Positions 19,561 through 28,838 of a DNA stretch of 64,000 bases are shown here, one piece after another. Location: the NCBI RefSeq assembly GCF_014646655.1, contig NZ_BMNR01000001.1:750572-814571 (forward strand), read 5' to 3'. The notes below the pieces were generated by a model. That model had not been told where the DNA came from, did not search any database, and worked only from the letters and a program-made list of their open reading frames with translations. The stretch is from Yeosuana aromativorans (GTDB lineage: Bacteria; Bacteroidota; Bacteroidia; Flavobacteriales; Flavobacteriaceae). How positions within the stretch are numbered: the first letter of the stretch is position 1; every line of letters starts with the position of its first letter. The position numbers were made by a program, and so were the translations under genes.

Positions 19561-20106
19561 TTATTTATCCGTTAATAGTTTTTTTAAAGTATTCCAGCGA
19601 GGGTCTATGTCCTCATTTTTCTTTTTTTCGTCATCAAGTTCTGGGCTTAACTCCTTTAATTTTTCAAGTATGTCTGAACTCAACGTTCCGTCTTCAACTC
19701 CTGGATGAATGCGTTTTATAGGAACTGCCAACACAATTAATTCATAAATATATTGTTGAATATTGACTTCATAAGCTCCATGCGGAAGAATAAGAATATC
19801 TATGTTTTCATCATTATATTCATCTCCAAAGTTAACCACCAAATCAAATTCATTATTTATAACTTGATCGTAAGGTTCATTGGTAACATCACAATTGATG
19901 TTGACGGTTCCTGAAATTGTAAAATGCAATTCCAGTAACGTTGTGTTTTTAACCAGTTCAACATCTACATTAATGTTGGAGTTGTTAAAATCCTCATACT
20001 CAAAATACTCAAAGAACGCTTGCTCAATTTTAAAATTAAAGTGATGAGTCCCCAGTTTTAATCCAACAAATGGAATTGTAAACTCTTTTAATGGCTTCAT
20101 CGTCAC
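19561..20106 (-). CDS. DUF177 (YceD-like) protein
   Basis: The 181-residue acidic protein belongs to the DUF177/YceD family, which almost always precedes rpmF and has been linked to 23S rRNA processing or stability in bacteria and plastids. The central part GTVNINCDVTNEPYDQVI and the late IHPGVEDGTLSSDILEKL fit the family, although the CxxC pairs of the zinc-type members are not obvious. The C-terminus is rich in Asp and Lys. It is cotranscribed with rpmF. Confidence 0.9.
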   Translation of the reverse strand: MTMKPLKEFTIPFVGLKLGTHHFNFKIEQAFFEYFEYEDFNNSNINVDVELVKNTTLLELHFTISGTVNINCDVTNEPYDQVINNEFDLVVNFGDEYNDENIDILILPHGAYEVNIQQYIYELIVLAVPIKRIHPGVEDGTLSSDILEKLKELSPELDDEKKKNEDIDPRWNTLKKLLTDK

Positions 20107-20122
20107 TTCTAATTTGAGCCTG

Positions 20123-20130
20123 CAAATATA
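20123..20130 (-). promoter_or_regulatory. Candidate -7 box for the DUF177-rpmF unit
   Basis: On the minus strand the bases read TATATTTG, an exact TAnnTTTG match, 16 bases before the ATG at 20106. Confidence 0.5.
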
Positions 20131-20174
20131 TAAATTTTTAATTTATGCCACAGCACTTATTTACATTTTTTTGC

Positions 20175-21221
20175 TTATCTCTGTTTTTCTGTTTGCTTTA
20201 ATGGGTTTTGTGTAAGCAACTCATAATCAGACCTGTTTTTAAATATTTGCAATGCAGTAAATACGGCCTCTTTAAATGAACTCTCATCAGCAGTTCCTTT
20301 GCCAGCAATTTCATAGGCTGTGCCGTGGTCTGGCGAAGTTCTTATCTTGTTTAAACCCGCAGTGAAATTAACACCTTGCCCAAATGACAGTGTTTTAAAT
20401 GGTATCAATCCTTGGTCATGATAGGAGGCAATGATGGCGTCAAAATTTTTGTAATTATTTGAGCCAAAAAAACTATCGGCAGCATAAGGTCCATAGACCA
20501 ATTTACCCTCATCTTTAATTTTTTTAAGCGTAGGCCGCATAATATCATCATCTTCATTGCCAATAACACCATTATCGCCATTGTGTGGATTGATGCCCAA
20601 AACGGCTATTTTGGGCCTGTTTATTTTAAAGTCTTGTTGAAGTGTTTTGTAAACCGTGTTGATTTTTTTTTCGATTAAATCAGCTGAAATTTTTATGGCT
20701 ACGTCTTTAACCGGCACATGGTCTGTAAGCAATCCAACCCTTAAGTTTTCAGCAACCATGAGCATTAAACTTTCGCCTTCAAGTTCTTGGGCAAGATAAT
20801 CAGTATGTCCTGGAAACTTAAACTCCTTAGACTGAATATTGTGCTTATTAATAGGGGCTGTTACCAATACGTCTATTTCATTGTCTTTAAGCGCCTTTGT
20901 TGCTGCTTGTAACGACTTGATGGCATATTCCCCAATTTTAAGATCTTCCTTCCCAAAATCAATGGTAACAGGTTCTTTCCAGCAATTTAGAACATTGACC
21001 CTGCCAAAAGTTAACTGATTTAAATGGTTAATATCATTAAAATTGATGGTAGAGTTGAAGTGGTTTTTTAAAAACGCCATGACTTTTGATGAGGCAAAAA
21101 TAACCGGTGTACAAAAGTCTAAAATCCTAGAGTCTTCAAATGTTTTTAAAACAATCTCACCACCTATACCGTTTAAGTCGCCTATAGATATCCCAACAAC
21201 TATATTTTCTGATTTCTTCAT
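20175..21221 (-). CDS. pdxA: 4-hydroxythreonine-4-phosphate dehydrogenase
   Basis: PdxA oxidises 4-phosphohydroxythreonine in de novo pyridoxal phosphate synthesis. The 348 residues have VVGISIGDLNGIGGEIVLK at the N-terminus, LVTAPINKHNIQ, the metal-binding His in FPGHTDYLAQ, NPHNGDNGVIGNEDDD, and YHDQGLIPFKTLSFGQGVNF with a second metal His, then TSPDHGTAYEIAGKG with the third. All are intact. The gene is divergent from ribE, with -7 boxes for both in 66 bases. Confidence 0.96.
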   Translation of the reverse strand: MKKSENIVVGISIGDLNGIGGEIVLKTFEDSRILDFCTPVIFASSKVMAFLKNHFNSTINFNDINHLNQLTFGRVNVLNCWKEPVTIDFGKEDLKIGEYAIKSLQAATKALKDNEIDVLVTAPINKHNIQSKEFKFPGHTDYLAQELEGESLMLMVAENLRVGLLTDHVPVKDVAIKISADLIEKKINTVYKTLQQDFKINRPKIAVLGINPHNGDNGVIGNEDDDIMRPTLKKIKDEGKLVYGPYAADSFFGSNNYKNFDAIIASYHDQGLIPFKTLSFGQGVNFTAGLNKIRTSPDHGTAYEIAGKGTADESSFKEAVFTALQIFKNRSDYELLTQNPLKQTEKQR

Positions 21222-21243
21222 TAAGAATGATAACTTTTGTTCG

Positions 21244-21251
21244 TAATTTTG
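21244..21251 (+). promoter_or_regulatory. Candidate -7 box for ribE
   Basis: TAATTTTG matches TAnnTTTG, 35 bases before the ribE ATG at 21287. Confidence 0.5.
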
Positions 21252-21257
21252 TTACTG

Positions 21258-21265
21258 CAAATTTA
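21258..21265 (-). promoter_or_regulatory. Candidate -7 box for pdxA
   Basis: The minus strand reads TAAATTTG, matching TAnnTTTG, 36 bases before the pdxA ATG. It lies six bases from the ribE box on the other strand, so the two promoters are nearly back to back. Confidence 0.45.
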
Positions 21266-21286
21266 ACCAAATAAACAGATAATAAT

Positions 21287-21886
21287 ATGTTTACAGGAAT
21301 AATTGAAGATATGGGTGTGGTTACCAATTTAAAACACGATTTAAACAACCTTCATATTTCAATAAAAAGCCAGTTAGCACCAGAACTTAAAGTTGACCAA
21401 AGCGTTGCCCATAATGGCGTTTGCTTAACAGTGGTTGACATTAATAACGACGAGTATACAGTAACAGCCATACAAGAAACCTTGGACAAATCAAACCTTG
21501 GAACGCTAAAAGTAAGTGACAAAGTCAATTTAGAACGAGCCATGAAGCTAGGTGATAGACTTGATGGGCATATTGTACAAGGTCATGTAGACCAAACCGC
21601 AACGTGCACCAACATTGAAGAAGCCAATGGTAGTTGGGTGTTTACATTTTCTTATGATTCGAAATTAAACAATATTACCATTGAAAAAGGGTCTATCACC
21701 GTAAACGGAACCAGCCTTACAGTAGTCAATTCAAAAAAAGACACGTTTAGTGTGGCCATTATACCATATACCTACAATCACACCAATTTTTGTGATTTTA
21801 AGAAAGGTACTGTGGTGAATTTAGAATTTGATGTGTTGGGAAAATATGTCGCGAAACTTATTGACTTGAATTTGTTAACCAAATAA
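21287..21886 (+). CDS. ribE: Riboflavin synthase, alpha subunit
   Basis: This enzyme dismutates two 6,7-dimethyl-8-ribityllumazine molecules to riboflavin. The 199 residues contain two lumazine-binding barrels. The first begins MFTGIIEDMG with SVAHNGVCLTVV. The second begins about residue 98 with GHIVQGHVD and the parallel NGTSLTVV. The C-terminal trimerisation helix is LGKYVAKLIDL. No FMN riboswitch-like structure is seen in the short leader. The stop directly abuts the stop of the convergent 62-residue gene. Confidence 0.96.
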   Translation: MFTGIIEDMGVVTNLKHDLNNLHISIKSQLAPELKVDQSVAHNGVCLTVVDINNDEYTVTAIQETLDKSNLGTLKVSDKVNLERAMKLGDRLDGHIVQGHVDQTATCTNIEEANGSWVFTFSYDSKLNNITIEKGSITVNGTSLTVVNSKKDTFSVAIIPYTYNHTNFCDFKKGTVVNLEFDVLGKYVAKLIDLNLLTK

Positions 21887-22075
21887 CTACTTACTGCTTA
21901 ACAATTTTTTACTGCCATACAACAAGGCAACACAAGCACCAATTATTACTCCTCCGTCTATAGGAAACCCTGGTGGTGGTGGTGGCCCAGGCGGAGGTGG
22001 TGTTTGAGCTGAGCATACAAAACTTATTAATACAAATAAGATTGAGGCAAATATTCTTTTATTTTGTACAGTCAT
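21887..22075 (-). CDS. Small proline-rich protein with PIDGG/transmembrane sorting-like tail
   Basis: The 62 residues divide into an N-terminal signal peptide (about 1-23, ending VCSAQ), an uninterrupted Pro/Gly tract (about 25-37), then FPIDGG, a hydrophobic segment VIIGACVALLYG and a basic end SKKLLSSK. This tripartite end (short motif, membrane helix, basic cluster) fits the PID-CTERM type of sorting signal that I recall from Bacteroidota, analogous to PEP-CTERM/exosortase substrates. Almost nothing remains as mature protein, so it may be little more than a sorting tag. No sortase-like gene is in the window. Confidence 0.7.
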   Translation of the reverse strand: MTVQNKRIFASILFVLISFVCSAQTPPPPGPPPPPGFPIDGGVIIGACVALLYGSKKLLSSK

Positions 22076-22363
22076 TGTTTGGCAAAAGTATTAAAAAAAA
22101 TGAATGAACAATGATTTTGAGCGTTTTTTCTTTCAAAAAAAATCTTTGAAGCGCTCAAAAATATCGATGAAGCGCATTTTGCTGTCGTAAAAACCATATA
22201 TTTTGAATCTTTAACGCGCTTTTATACTTAAAAGTATTGTATTTGAAAAATATGTATCCCTCAAATTTTTCATTCACCCAACAAATATATAGAATTTAAA
22301 ATGAATTATAAATTGCTATTCAACTAATATAACAGTTTTTTAATGTATTGATTTATAAAAGAA
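22076..22363. other. AT-rich intergenic region, no gene found
   Basis: This gap between the 62-residue gene and the GH81 terminator has no open frame with coding character. It holds one dyad: TTTTGAGCG at 22115-22123 and CGCTCAAAA at 22152-22160 with a 28-base spacer, probably near the promoter of the small gene. Nothing else is recognised. Confidence 0.6.
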
Positions 22364-22390
22364 AAGCGTGTGATTAAACCTCACACGCTT
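22364..22390 (-). terminator. Terminator after the GH81 gene; end of the PUL
   Basis: AAGCGTGTGA (22364-22373) pairs perfectly with TCACACGCTT (22381-22390) around a seven-base loop. A T-rich stretch follows on the minus strand. Confidence 0.85.
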
Positions 22391-22417
22391 GATAGTAAAA
22401 AAGCAAAAAAACTAAAC

Positions 22418-25400
22418 TCAATTTTTAAGCAGTTTTAAAGTGCCAACTCCGCTATCTGTAATTACTTTAGCGAAGTATAATCCAGATTTCAAATTAGCTC
22501 CGTTTATCTTAACCGCGCTAGTATTAGGTTGGAATGATAACACGTTTTTACCCAAAATATCAAACACCTGAATAGATGTTATGTTTATGTTTTTGGTTTT
22601 AAGTGTCCACATTTCTTGGGTTGGATTTGGAAAAACTTTAACTAAGTCCAAATCTAAATCACTTAACCCTAATGCTGAACAATTATCTCCTACCGTATAA
22701 GAAAAATATTTGGTGACAGCCAATCCACCTGCAAAAGCAAATTTGCAAGCGTAACTTAAATTTGTTCCAAGCACTTGATTTGGTATTGTTACAGAAAATA
22801 TTTTACCCGAAACGTTGGTCATTGGGGTTTCCCCAAACGGACTTTCTTTCCACAGATATGCTATAACACCAGACTTGTTGTCAAGCAATTCAAATGTAAA
22901 CGTAACGTTGTTTTCTGATGTTGAAAACTCATAGTTGTATCCTATATCAAAAGAACCTTGTTGAGCCTCTATGGATGTTCCGGAACAGCTTGAATTTGAA
23001 CTTGTCAAAGTTGTTGCCTGAAGAGCGATAGGGTTATTATTAGCCAAGTTCCCAGCTGCATCACTTGCTGAAACATTAAAGGTATAAAGCGTACTAGGTG
23101 TTAATCCATTTATTATTTGTGATTTTTGAATTCCTGAATTCCCACTTGCAATTATAGTAGAGCTTCCGTAGTTAATTGTATATGTAACCGAGCCAGAATC
23201 ATCGGACCCATTTAATAGCAGCTCAACCGATGTCGCTTTTATATTACCTACTGTTGCCGTAAAATTTGTTGGAGACTGAATGTCGTTAGTCGTATTACAA
23301 TCATTGCCAACAACATAACTGACATACCTTGTTGCAGAAAGACCTCCAGCATAGGCAAATTTACAAGCATAACTAATGGTTTGTCCAGGTGTTTGACCGC
23401 TTAATGTCTTGGTAAAAATATTTCCTGTAACTTGATTCATTATAGATTCACTAAAAGGCGATTCCTGCCACAAGTAAGCAACCACTCCAGATTTATCTGT
23501 GTCTAACAATTCAAAGGTTACAATTACGTCTGTACCAACAGTTTCAAAAGTACTTGTATAACCAACTGAAAATGATCCTTGTTGTGCAACAGAGGATGTC
23601 TCGGCGCATAATTTTACTTGTTGTACCGTTATATTGATTGAAGAAGAAATCATACTTCCTGAGTTGTCATCTATGGCTTTTGCTGTCAACACATGATCGC
23701 CCAAACTTGCTCCAGACCAAACAAAGGAATATGGCTGGGTACTGTCTTCCCCTATTTTAGTGGCTCCATCATAAAATTCAACCAAAGTAACGGTACCGTC
23801 CAGATCACTGGCAGACGCTGTAAGTGTTATGTCTTCTCCTTCCTTAAAGGAAGCATTGTTTGTAGGAGTGTTCAATGAGACCGTTGGATTTGTGTTTCCA
23901 GTAGCTGTCACAATAATCAATACATCACTTGTTGAAAAATAAACCCCGTCATCAACCGTTAGTTTTACTTTATAAATGCCTTCTTCAAGATTAGAAACAG
24001 TTGGTGAAACTGCCGTTTGATCTGAAAACATGATTGTTGAAGGTCCATAAATTTGTTCCCAATTGTAATTTAAGGTTGGCGTATCAGCATCGGTACTTAA
24101 AGAGCCATCAAGCGAGGCCGTTGTAGTGGGTAAAATAACCGAAACATTATTACCAGCATTGGCTACTGGCGGACTGTAACTTAATGGACTTGCATAAGTA
24201 AACGTTAGTTTTCCTAAATTAAATTCACCGCTTGAAAAAGACAGCCTTAGTACTTGTTTTCCTTTGTTCAATTCAATATTATTAATGGTTGCAGTTGCCC
24301 ACGTAGACCAATTAGTTGTACTTGTAGAATTGACTAAAATGTCCGAACTGATTGGGATTCCATCAATTTCAAGATGAAAAGGGCCACCTCCGGCAGCATT
24401 ACCAGATGCATACCTAAAAGAGAGATCATAATTTCCAGCCGTTTGAACATCAATGGTATATTCTAGCCATTCGCCAGCAGAAATCCAACCAACATAAGTA
24501 CCTTCATTGGTGTCTGTTGCAGCATCTACATATTCATCTGTTCTAAAATCACCCTCATTAACTTGTGAAACATCAACATAGGCAATGCCTTGGCCAACTC
24601 CACCTTGAAATTTATCATAATACCCTGGCTCTATAATACCTGGAATTGAAATAGGTGTTCCTGAATACGGTACTTGCTCCCCTACTTGAACTTTGACAAT
24701 ATTGGTAACACTAAATTGTGCGCCTTTATAAACCTTAGCATACATTCCATGCACACCAAGTTCTAAATTTGTTGCCTTTAATTGATACGGACTTGACACA
24801 TCATCTCCCAACAATGTTGTTCCATCAAAAAATTCAACCTTGGTAATACCAGTGCCTGATGTGGCCACACTCAAATTAACACTTCCGTTAGGAAATGCCT
24901 GTTTAAAATCAGATGATAATACCCCAGAAACGTCAACATCTTTACTGGTTGCCATTTTGTGAGCCGGAACGTCTAAAGTAAAACCATCGGAGAATGTAAC
25001 TGTAATTGGGCTATCAGAATAATTATGCGCTACGTAGGTAATATCACCGTTTTTGTTGAACACAGCTGCAATGGGATAGTTGGCTGTAATGGATGCTTCA
25101 ACCGTTCCCAAGGTATTCATGGCGTGCAGCCAATGATAGGTTTGGGCGTCTGATATGCCAAACTTCATGATTCTGTTTGGATATGCATCATACATATCAA
25201 TAGCTGTCTGAGGATCTATAAAAGACAAATATTTCCAAAAGGTATCATGCCATAAATTAGGGTTCGTACTTGATGTACTTTGTATTTCTGTATAGGTTTT
25301 TAGTTCATTCCAAATTTTCTGTACATAGGCTTTGTTTTGCCCTAAATATAAAGATCCGCCATGTATAGGGTACATTTCAATACCATAAGAGGCCGTAATA

Positions 25401-27181
25401 TCACCCGTCCAAAATGTGCCGTTGTCATAGGAGTTGCCCCATACCCTGGAAACCATACCATACTGTTGTGTGGGTTTAAAATTGCGCTCATTCATATCAA
25501 ACCAATATTCCTCAATAGCCGTTTGCTCTGTTGTATATAGGTAAATACCCAAATCACGAATTTCATTATTTCCTGTTATGGTTCCCCAATGGATTAAGGC
25601 AGAATTGAACTGCATGCTTTCTGAGGTTGATTCTTGGTTATTGCCCTGCGGAAAGGAGGCAAACCCATCGGCCCAACAATGTCCAGCATACGGACTAAAA
25701 TTTCTTAAAAAGGGGAATTTATCATCATTCCTGTTTGAAGACGCTGCGTCCCTGACCAATAAATTGACCATGCCACCCCATTGGTTTGCCCAACCAGGTT
25801 CAAATTGCTCCATAAATGCAGCCGCATGGATAAAGTAGCCCCAATGAAAATGATGGTCATTAATGCTACTATCTTGTCCATATCCTCCTGGATAGCCTAA
25901 CATGGTAGACCAGATACTATTATAGTAAAATAAAAAAGCAACCTCACCTGACTGATATGTTAACCAATTTTCCAAGCGTTCTTTAATGGTCGCAATTATT
26001 TTATCCCTTGCTTCTATGTTTCCTGTTTGGTCAGCTATTCTTGCCGTTTGTATCAATCGGTTCATGGATTGTCCCTCATTGTAGGTATCTGTCCAGGTGG
26101 CAAGACCATCATTTTCAACTTGGGAGATTTTATTTTCAAGTTCTGATGGGTCAAAACCTGGGCTGTAGTTAGCCAAATATGGTAGGGTAGGTAAAATGCC
26201 TTTAAACGTGTTTTCTACGCTAAAGGTATTGCCTTCCAAAGTTTTTAATTCACCTCTGGCTGTACTATAGCTATATTTATCAGGAATTGCCGAACTTGGA
26301 GCCAAGTGACTCCACTGGTGTGGCAATAATCCTAATAACATATTGGTGTTTGTGCCTTCTTTTACATCTGTTGAAACGGTAAATGTGGTTGAAACTTTTG
26401 AGCTGCTCTCAGTATAATTCCAAGTAGCAGTAGTGTTGGTTGGAAATACGTAAGCATATTTTTTATATTCTGTGGCTACGGTTGTTATGTTGGGAGCTGT
26501 TAATGGCAACATGGCCATGGACCAGTAGTTTTTATTGTTTAACGTTGAGGTGTACACATTACCGTTTTGTACCCAGTTGCTTCCAACTGGGGCATAAAAC
26601 ACAAAATTGCCACCATTTCTGGCGTTCTCAACTATTAACATCTCATTTAATATGGTAACCGTTCCTAAATTGACTTGAATTTGAGCTACATCACTGCTCC
26701 CTTTTTCAAAATAAATAAAGGGCATCCCTATGCCAGAGGTTGCGTTCATATTATGAGTTCCATCATTCCAGTTCATGGTAACAGTCCAATCTGAATAATC
26801 TGAAACGGTTGTATTGGTAACACTCATACCAGTTGTGCCCACTAAAATAGGTTCTTGATCATCGATAACACCCCAAGGGATGTATGTAACAACCAAACCA
26901 TTGTTTGTGGTTTTTAAGGTCATGGGGTAATTAAACAAGTTACTTGCTTGATTCTCTTTTATTAAACTTGACCACCAGTCGTTGGTAGGAACGGGTTTAC
27001 CCACAGCATTACCACTTAATTGTGGTGACCCAGATGGATAGGAATTCCTTCCTGCACTATCGGTTCCCGGGAATGTTGTTGTATAACTACCACTCCCCAC
27101 AACTGTTTGGGCTTGAGTGATTGTACTAAAGCTTATGACTGATATAATTACAAGTTTAAGTAAAAATGAATTGCGTTTCAT
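22418..27181 (-). CDS. Secreted GH81 endo-beta-1,3-glucanase with CBM6, PKD, Ig-like and T9SS domains
   Basis: The 1587-residue protein has a signal peptide (1-24). The GH81 catalytic domain spans about 60-745, with the signature NDHHFHWGYFIHAAA (catalytic Asp442) and GNNQESTSESMQFN (Glu517 and Glu521). After it come an Ig-like/beta unit (760-835), a CBM6-type module (845-997, ending NLGKLTFTYA), PKD (1003-1095), a further Ig-like domain (1098-1188), two copies of a ~105-residue module with QGSFSVGY and YACKFAYAGG (1190-1297 and 1399-1502; CBM56-like is my best guess) around an FN3 domain, and a T9SS type A tail (1510-1587). It should be exported by T9SS and attack insoluble or long beta-1,3-glucan outside the cell. 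A terminator 48 bases upstream implies its own promoter or read-through. Confidence 0.92.
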   Translation of the reverse strand: MKRNSFLLKLVIISVISFSTITQAQTVVGSGSYTTTFPGTDSAGRNSYPSGSPQLSGNAVGKPVPTNDWWSSLIKENQASNLFNYPMTLKTTNNGLVVTYIPWGVIDDQEPILVGTTGMSVTNTTVSDYSDWTVTMNWNDGTHNMNATSGIGMPFIYFEKGSSDVAQIQVNLGTVTILNEMLIVENARNGGNFVFYAPVGSNWVQNGNVYTSTLNNKNYWSMAMLPLTAPNITTVATEYKKYAYVFPTNTTATWNYTESSSKVSTTFTVSTDVKEGTNTNMLLGLLPHQWSHLAPSSAIPDKYSYSTARGELKTLEGNTFSVENTFKGILPTLPYLANYSPGFDPSELENKISQVENDGLATWTDTYNEGQSMNRLIQTARIADQTGNIEARDKIIATIKERLENWLTYQSGEVAFLFYYNSIWSTMLGYPGGYGQDSSINDHHFHWGYFIHAAAFMEQFEPGWANQWGGMVNLLVRDAASSNRNDDKFPFLRNFSPYAGHCWADGFASFPQGNNQESTSESMQFNSALIHWGTITGNNEIRDLGIYLYTTEQTAIEEYWFDMNERNFKPTQQYGMVSRVWGNSYDNGTFWTGDITASYGIEMYPIHGGSLYLGQNKAYVQKIWNELKTYTEIQSTSSTNPNLWHDTFWKYLSFIDPQTAIDMYDAYPNRIMKFGISDAQTYHWLHAMNTLGTVEASITANYPIAAVFNKNGDITYVAHNYSDSPITVTFSDGFTLDVPAHKMATSKDVDVSGVLSSDFKQAFPNGSVNLSVATSGTGITKVEFFDGTTLLGDDVSSPYQLKATNLELGVHGMYAKVYKGAQFSVTNIVKVQVGEQVPYSGTPISIPGIIEPGYYDKFQGGVGQGIAYVDVSQVNEGDFRTDEYVDAATDTNEGTYVGWISAGEWLEYTIDVQTAGNYDLSFRYASGNAAGGGPFHLEIDGIPISSDILVNSTSTTNWSTWATATINNIELNKGKQVLRLSFSSGEFNLGKLTFTYASPLSYSPPVANAGNNVSVILPTTTASLDGSLSTDADTPTLNYNWEQIYGPSTIMFSDQTAVSPTVSNLEEGIYKVKLTVDDGVYFSTSDVLIIVTATGNTNPTVSLNTPTNNASFKEGEDITLTASASDLDGTVTLVEFYDGATKIGEDSTQPYSFVWSGASLGDHVLTAKAIDDNSGSMISSSINITVQQVKLCAETSSVAQQGSFSVGYTSTFETVGTDVIVTFELLDTDKSGVVAYLWQESPFSESIMNQVTGNIFTKTLSGQTPGQTISYACKFAYAGGLSATRYVSYVVGNDCNTTNDIQSPTNFTATVGNIKATSVELLLNGSDDSGSVTYTINYGSSTIIASGNSGIQKSQIINGLTPSTLYTFNVSASDAAGNLANNNPIALQATTLTSSNSSCSGTSIEAQQGSFDIGYNYEFSTSENNVTFTFELLDNKSGVIAYLWKESPFGETPMTNVSGKIFSVTIPNQVLGTNLSYACKFAFAGGLAVTKYFSYTVGDNCSALGLSDLDLDLVKVFPNPTQEMWTLKTKNINITSIQVFDILGKNVLSFQPNTSAVKINGANLKSGLYFAKVITDSGVGTLKLLKN

Positions 27182-27228
27182 GAAAATTATGTTTAGTGTA
27201 GCTTATTATTTGATTTTATGGGCATAAA

Positions 27229-27266
27229 AAAAGGAGTGACTTAAACTTAATTACATCACTCCTTTT
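27229..27266 (-). terminator. Terminator between the T9SS binding protein and GH81
   Basis: AAAGGAGTGA (27230-27239) pairs with TCACTCCTTT (27256-27265). On the minus strand a run of seven T follows. GH81 starts 48 bases further on, leaving little room for a separate promoter. Confidence 0.8.
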
Positions 27267-27299
27267 AAATTATTTAAATATTACAATTGAATACTTTTT

Positions 27300-28838
27300 C
27301 TATTCTTTCACCAATTTTAGGGTACTTGCCCCGTTAGCGGTGCTTATTTTTGCAAAATATAATCCAGATCTTAAATTAGCGCCATTTATTTTAGCCTCAC
27401 TGGTGTTGGGTCGTAATGATAACACATTTTTACCAAGGATATCAAATACTTGAATAGATGTCATCTTGATGTTTTTAGTACTAACCGTCCAGTTGTCTTT
27501 GGCTGGGTTTGGATGTACTTTAAGACCAGCTATGGCAAAATCTTTTATCCCTAATGCTTGATCCTTACTAAAATATACATTATCAAAATACAACGTTCCA
27601 TTACCATCAAACTTCCATTGGAAAATATCAGTTAAATCATAAGAATAAGTTCCAGTATCGTAGTTTGCAAAATGTGATAAAGGTATGAATACACTTTTCC
27701 ATTCACCTTGTACTATTGTTTCATCTCCACCAGTTGTTGCGAAGGCATAACGTGGTTCTGCTGCATTTCCTCCAGGAATTCCTGCAGTAGCATCTATTAG
27801 ATAAAAGTTGAATGCTGTTGATGTTGTTGCATAATAATCTAAATGCACATAATTATACTTAGGAACCCCAGCAGATTCTTCAACAGTTAAATCTACAGCA
27901 TCCCATTGGGCACCATAATATGTTAAATCTTGTAATTTTCCCGATAGATTACTATTGGATTCAATATCAACAGTAGTATAAGTACCTGCACCATTAAAAG
28001 CTAGAAAATTAAAATTTGTAACTGTATTTGTTGGATACGTTTCACTGAAAATTGACAGAACCTGACTTTCAGGTAATGTTGGTGCTGGAGCCGAAACAGT
28101 AGGATCTGTTATAGTTGTACAAGGAGCACAAAATGTACCACCACAATCTACTCCAGTTTCATCGCCATTCTTGATACCATCTGAGCATGTTGGTGCTGGA
28201 CCAGCAGTTAATGTGATTTTAATATTATCATAAAACAAGTGTGCGGAAGAAGTACCTGCACCCCCAGTTGTAGCAGATAACTGTAACGTTACTCCTCCAC
28301 TTACATCTGGCCCCAAAGTTGTAGTAAAAGAAAAACTTTTCCAAACATTAGGATCAACATCTAAGGCTAAAGGACCGCCTCCTAATATCTCAGATTTTGA
28401 TACACCTCCTCCACTTAGCTCAGAGAATAGCTCTGCAAAAGCTACGCCACCATCAACTGTTGTGCCACGTGCATCAAATGTTACTGTAACATCTTGATTA
28501 GCTACTGCAGTTCCAACTCCCACGTTAGCATCTTTTATTAAACTTGCCGATGCTGGCACAGTGTTGTTTAATTCAGCGCAATATGTTCCCACAGAAGGAT
28601 TAGTTGTAATTATATTTTGTGTACCACTAATAAATTGTGTCCATCCTGTAAAATCACCAGTTTCAAAGCCTCCATTTACTGCAATATCTGTTTGACTGTT
28701 CATAACGCCAACATTAAACAATAAAGCAAAACAAAAAATAAATGTGCTGTTTAATTTGTTTATCCAAGAAAGTTTGTTGAGATATAATCCTAAAGAGTTA
28801 AAATAACTCGTAGTAAAAGAATGTAATTTTTTTTTCAT
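27300..28838 (-). CDS. T9SS-secreted carbohydrate-binding protein, no catalytic domain
   Basis: The 512-residue product has a long N-terminal region with a signal peptide ending near VMNSQ (about residue 49). A CBM4/9-like jelly roll follows (about 50-210: NGGFETGDFTGWTQF to HLFYDNIKITL). Next is a cysteine-rich link CSDGIKNGDETGVDCGG...CAPC (about 217-240), then one copy of the ~160-residue PUL-specific module (about 248-430, SQVLSIFSETY to GTLYFDNVYF). The T9SS type A tail starts near KVHPNPAKDNW. No glycosidase motif is present. It likely holds beta-glucan at the cell surface or in the medium for GH81. It has its own upstream region with the motif shared with susC. The tail is nearly the same as that of GH81. 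Confidence 0.82.
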   Translation of the reverse strand: MKKKLHSFTTSYFNSLGLYLNKLSWINKLNSTFIFCFALLFNVGVMNSQTDIAVNGGFETGDFTGWTQFISGTQNIITTNPSVGTYCAELNNTVPASASLIKDANVGVGTAVANQDVTVTFDARGTTVDGGVAFAELFSELSGGGVSKSEILGGGPLALDVDPNVWKSFSFTTTLGPDVSGGVTLQLSATTGGAGTSSAHLFYDNIKITLTAGPAPTCSDGIKNGDETGVDCGGTFCAPCTTITDPTVSAPAPTLPESQVLSIFSETYPTNTVTNFNFLAFNGAGTYTTVDIESNSNLSGKLQDLTYYGAQWDAVDLTVEESAGVPKYNYVHLDYYATTSTAFNFYLIDATAGIPGGNAAEPRYAFATTGGDETIVQGEWKSVFIPLSHFANYDTGTYSYDLTDIFQWKFDGNGTLYFDNVYFSKDQALGIKDFAIAGLKVHPNPAKDNWTVSTKNIKMTSIQVFDILGKNVLSLRPNTSEAKINGANLRSGLYFAKISTANGASTLKLVKE

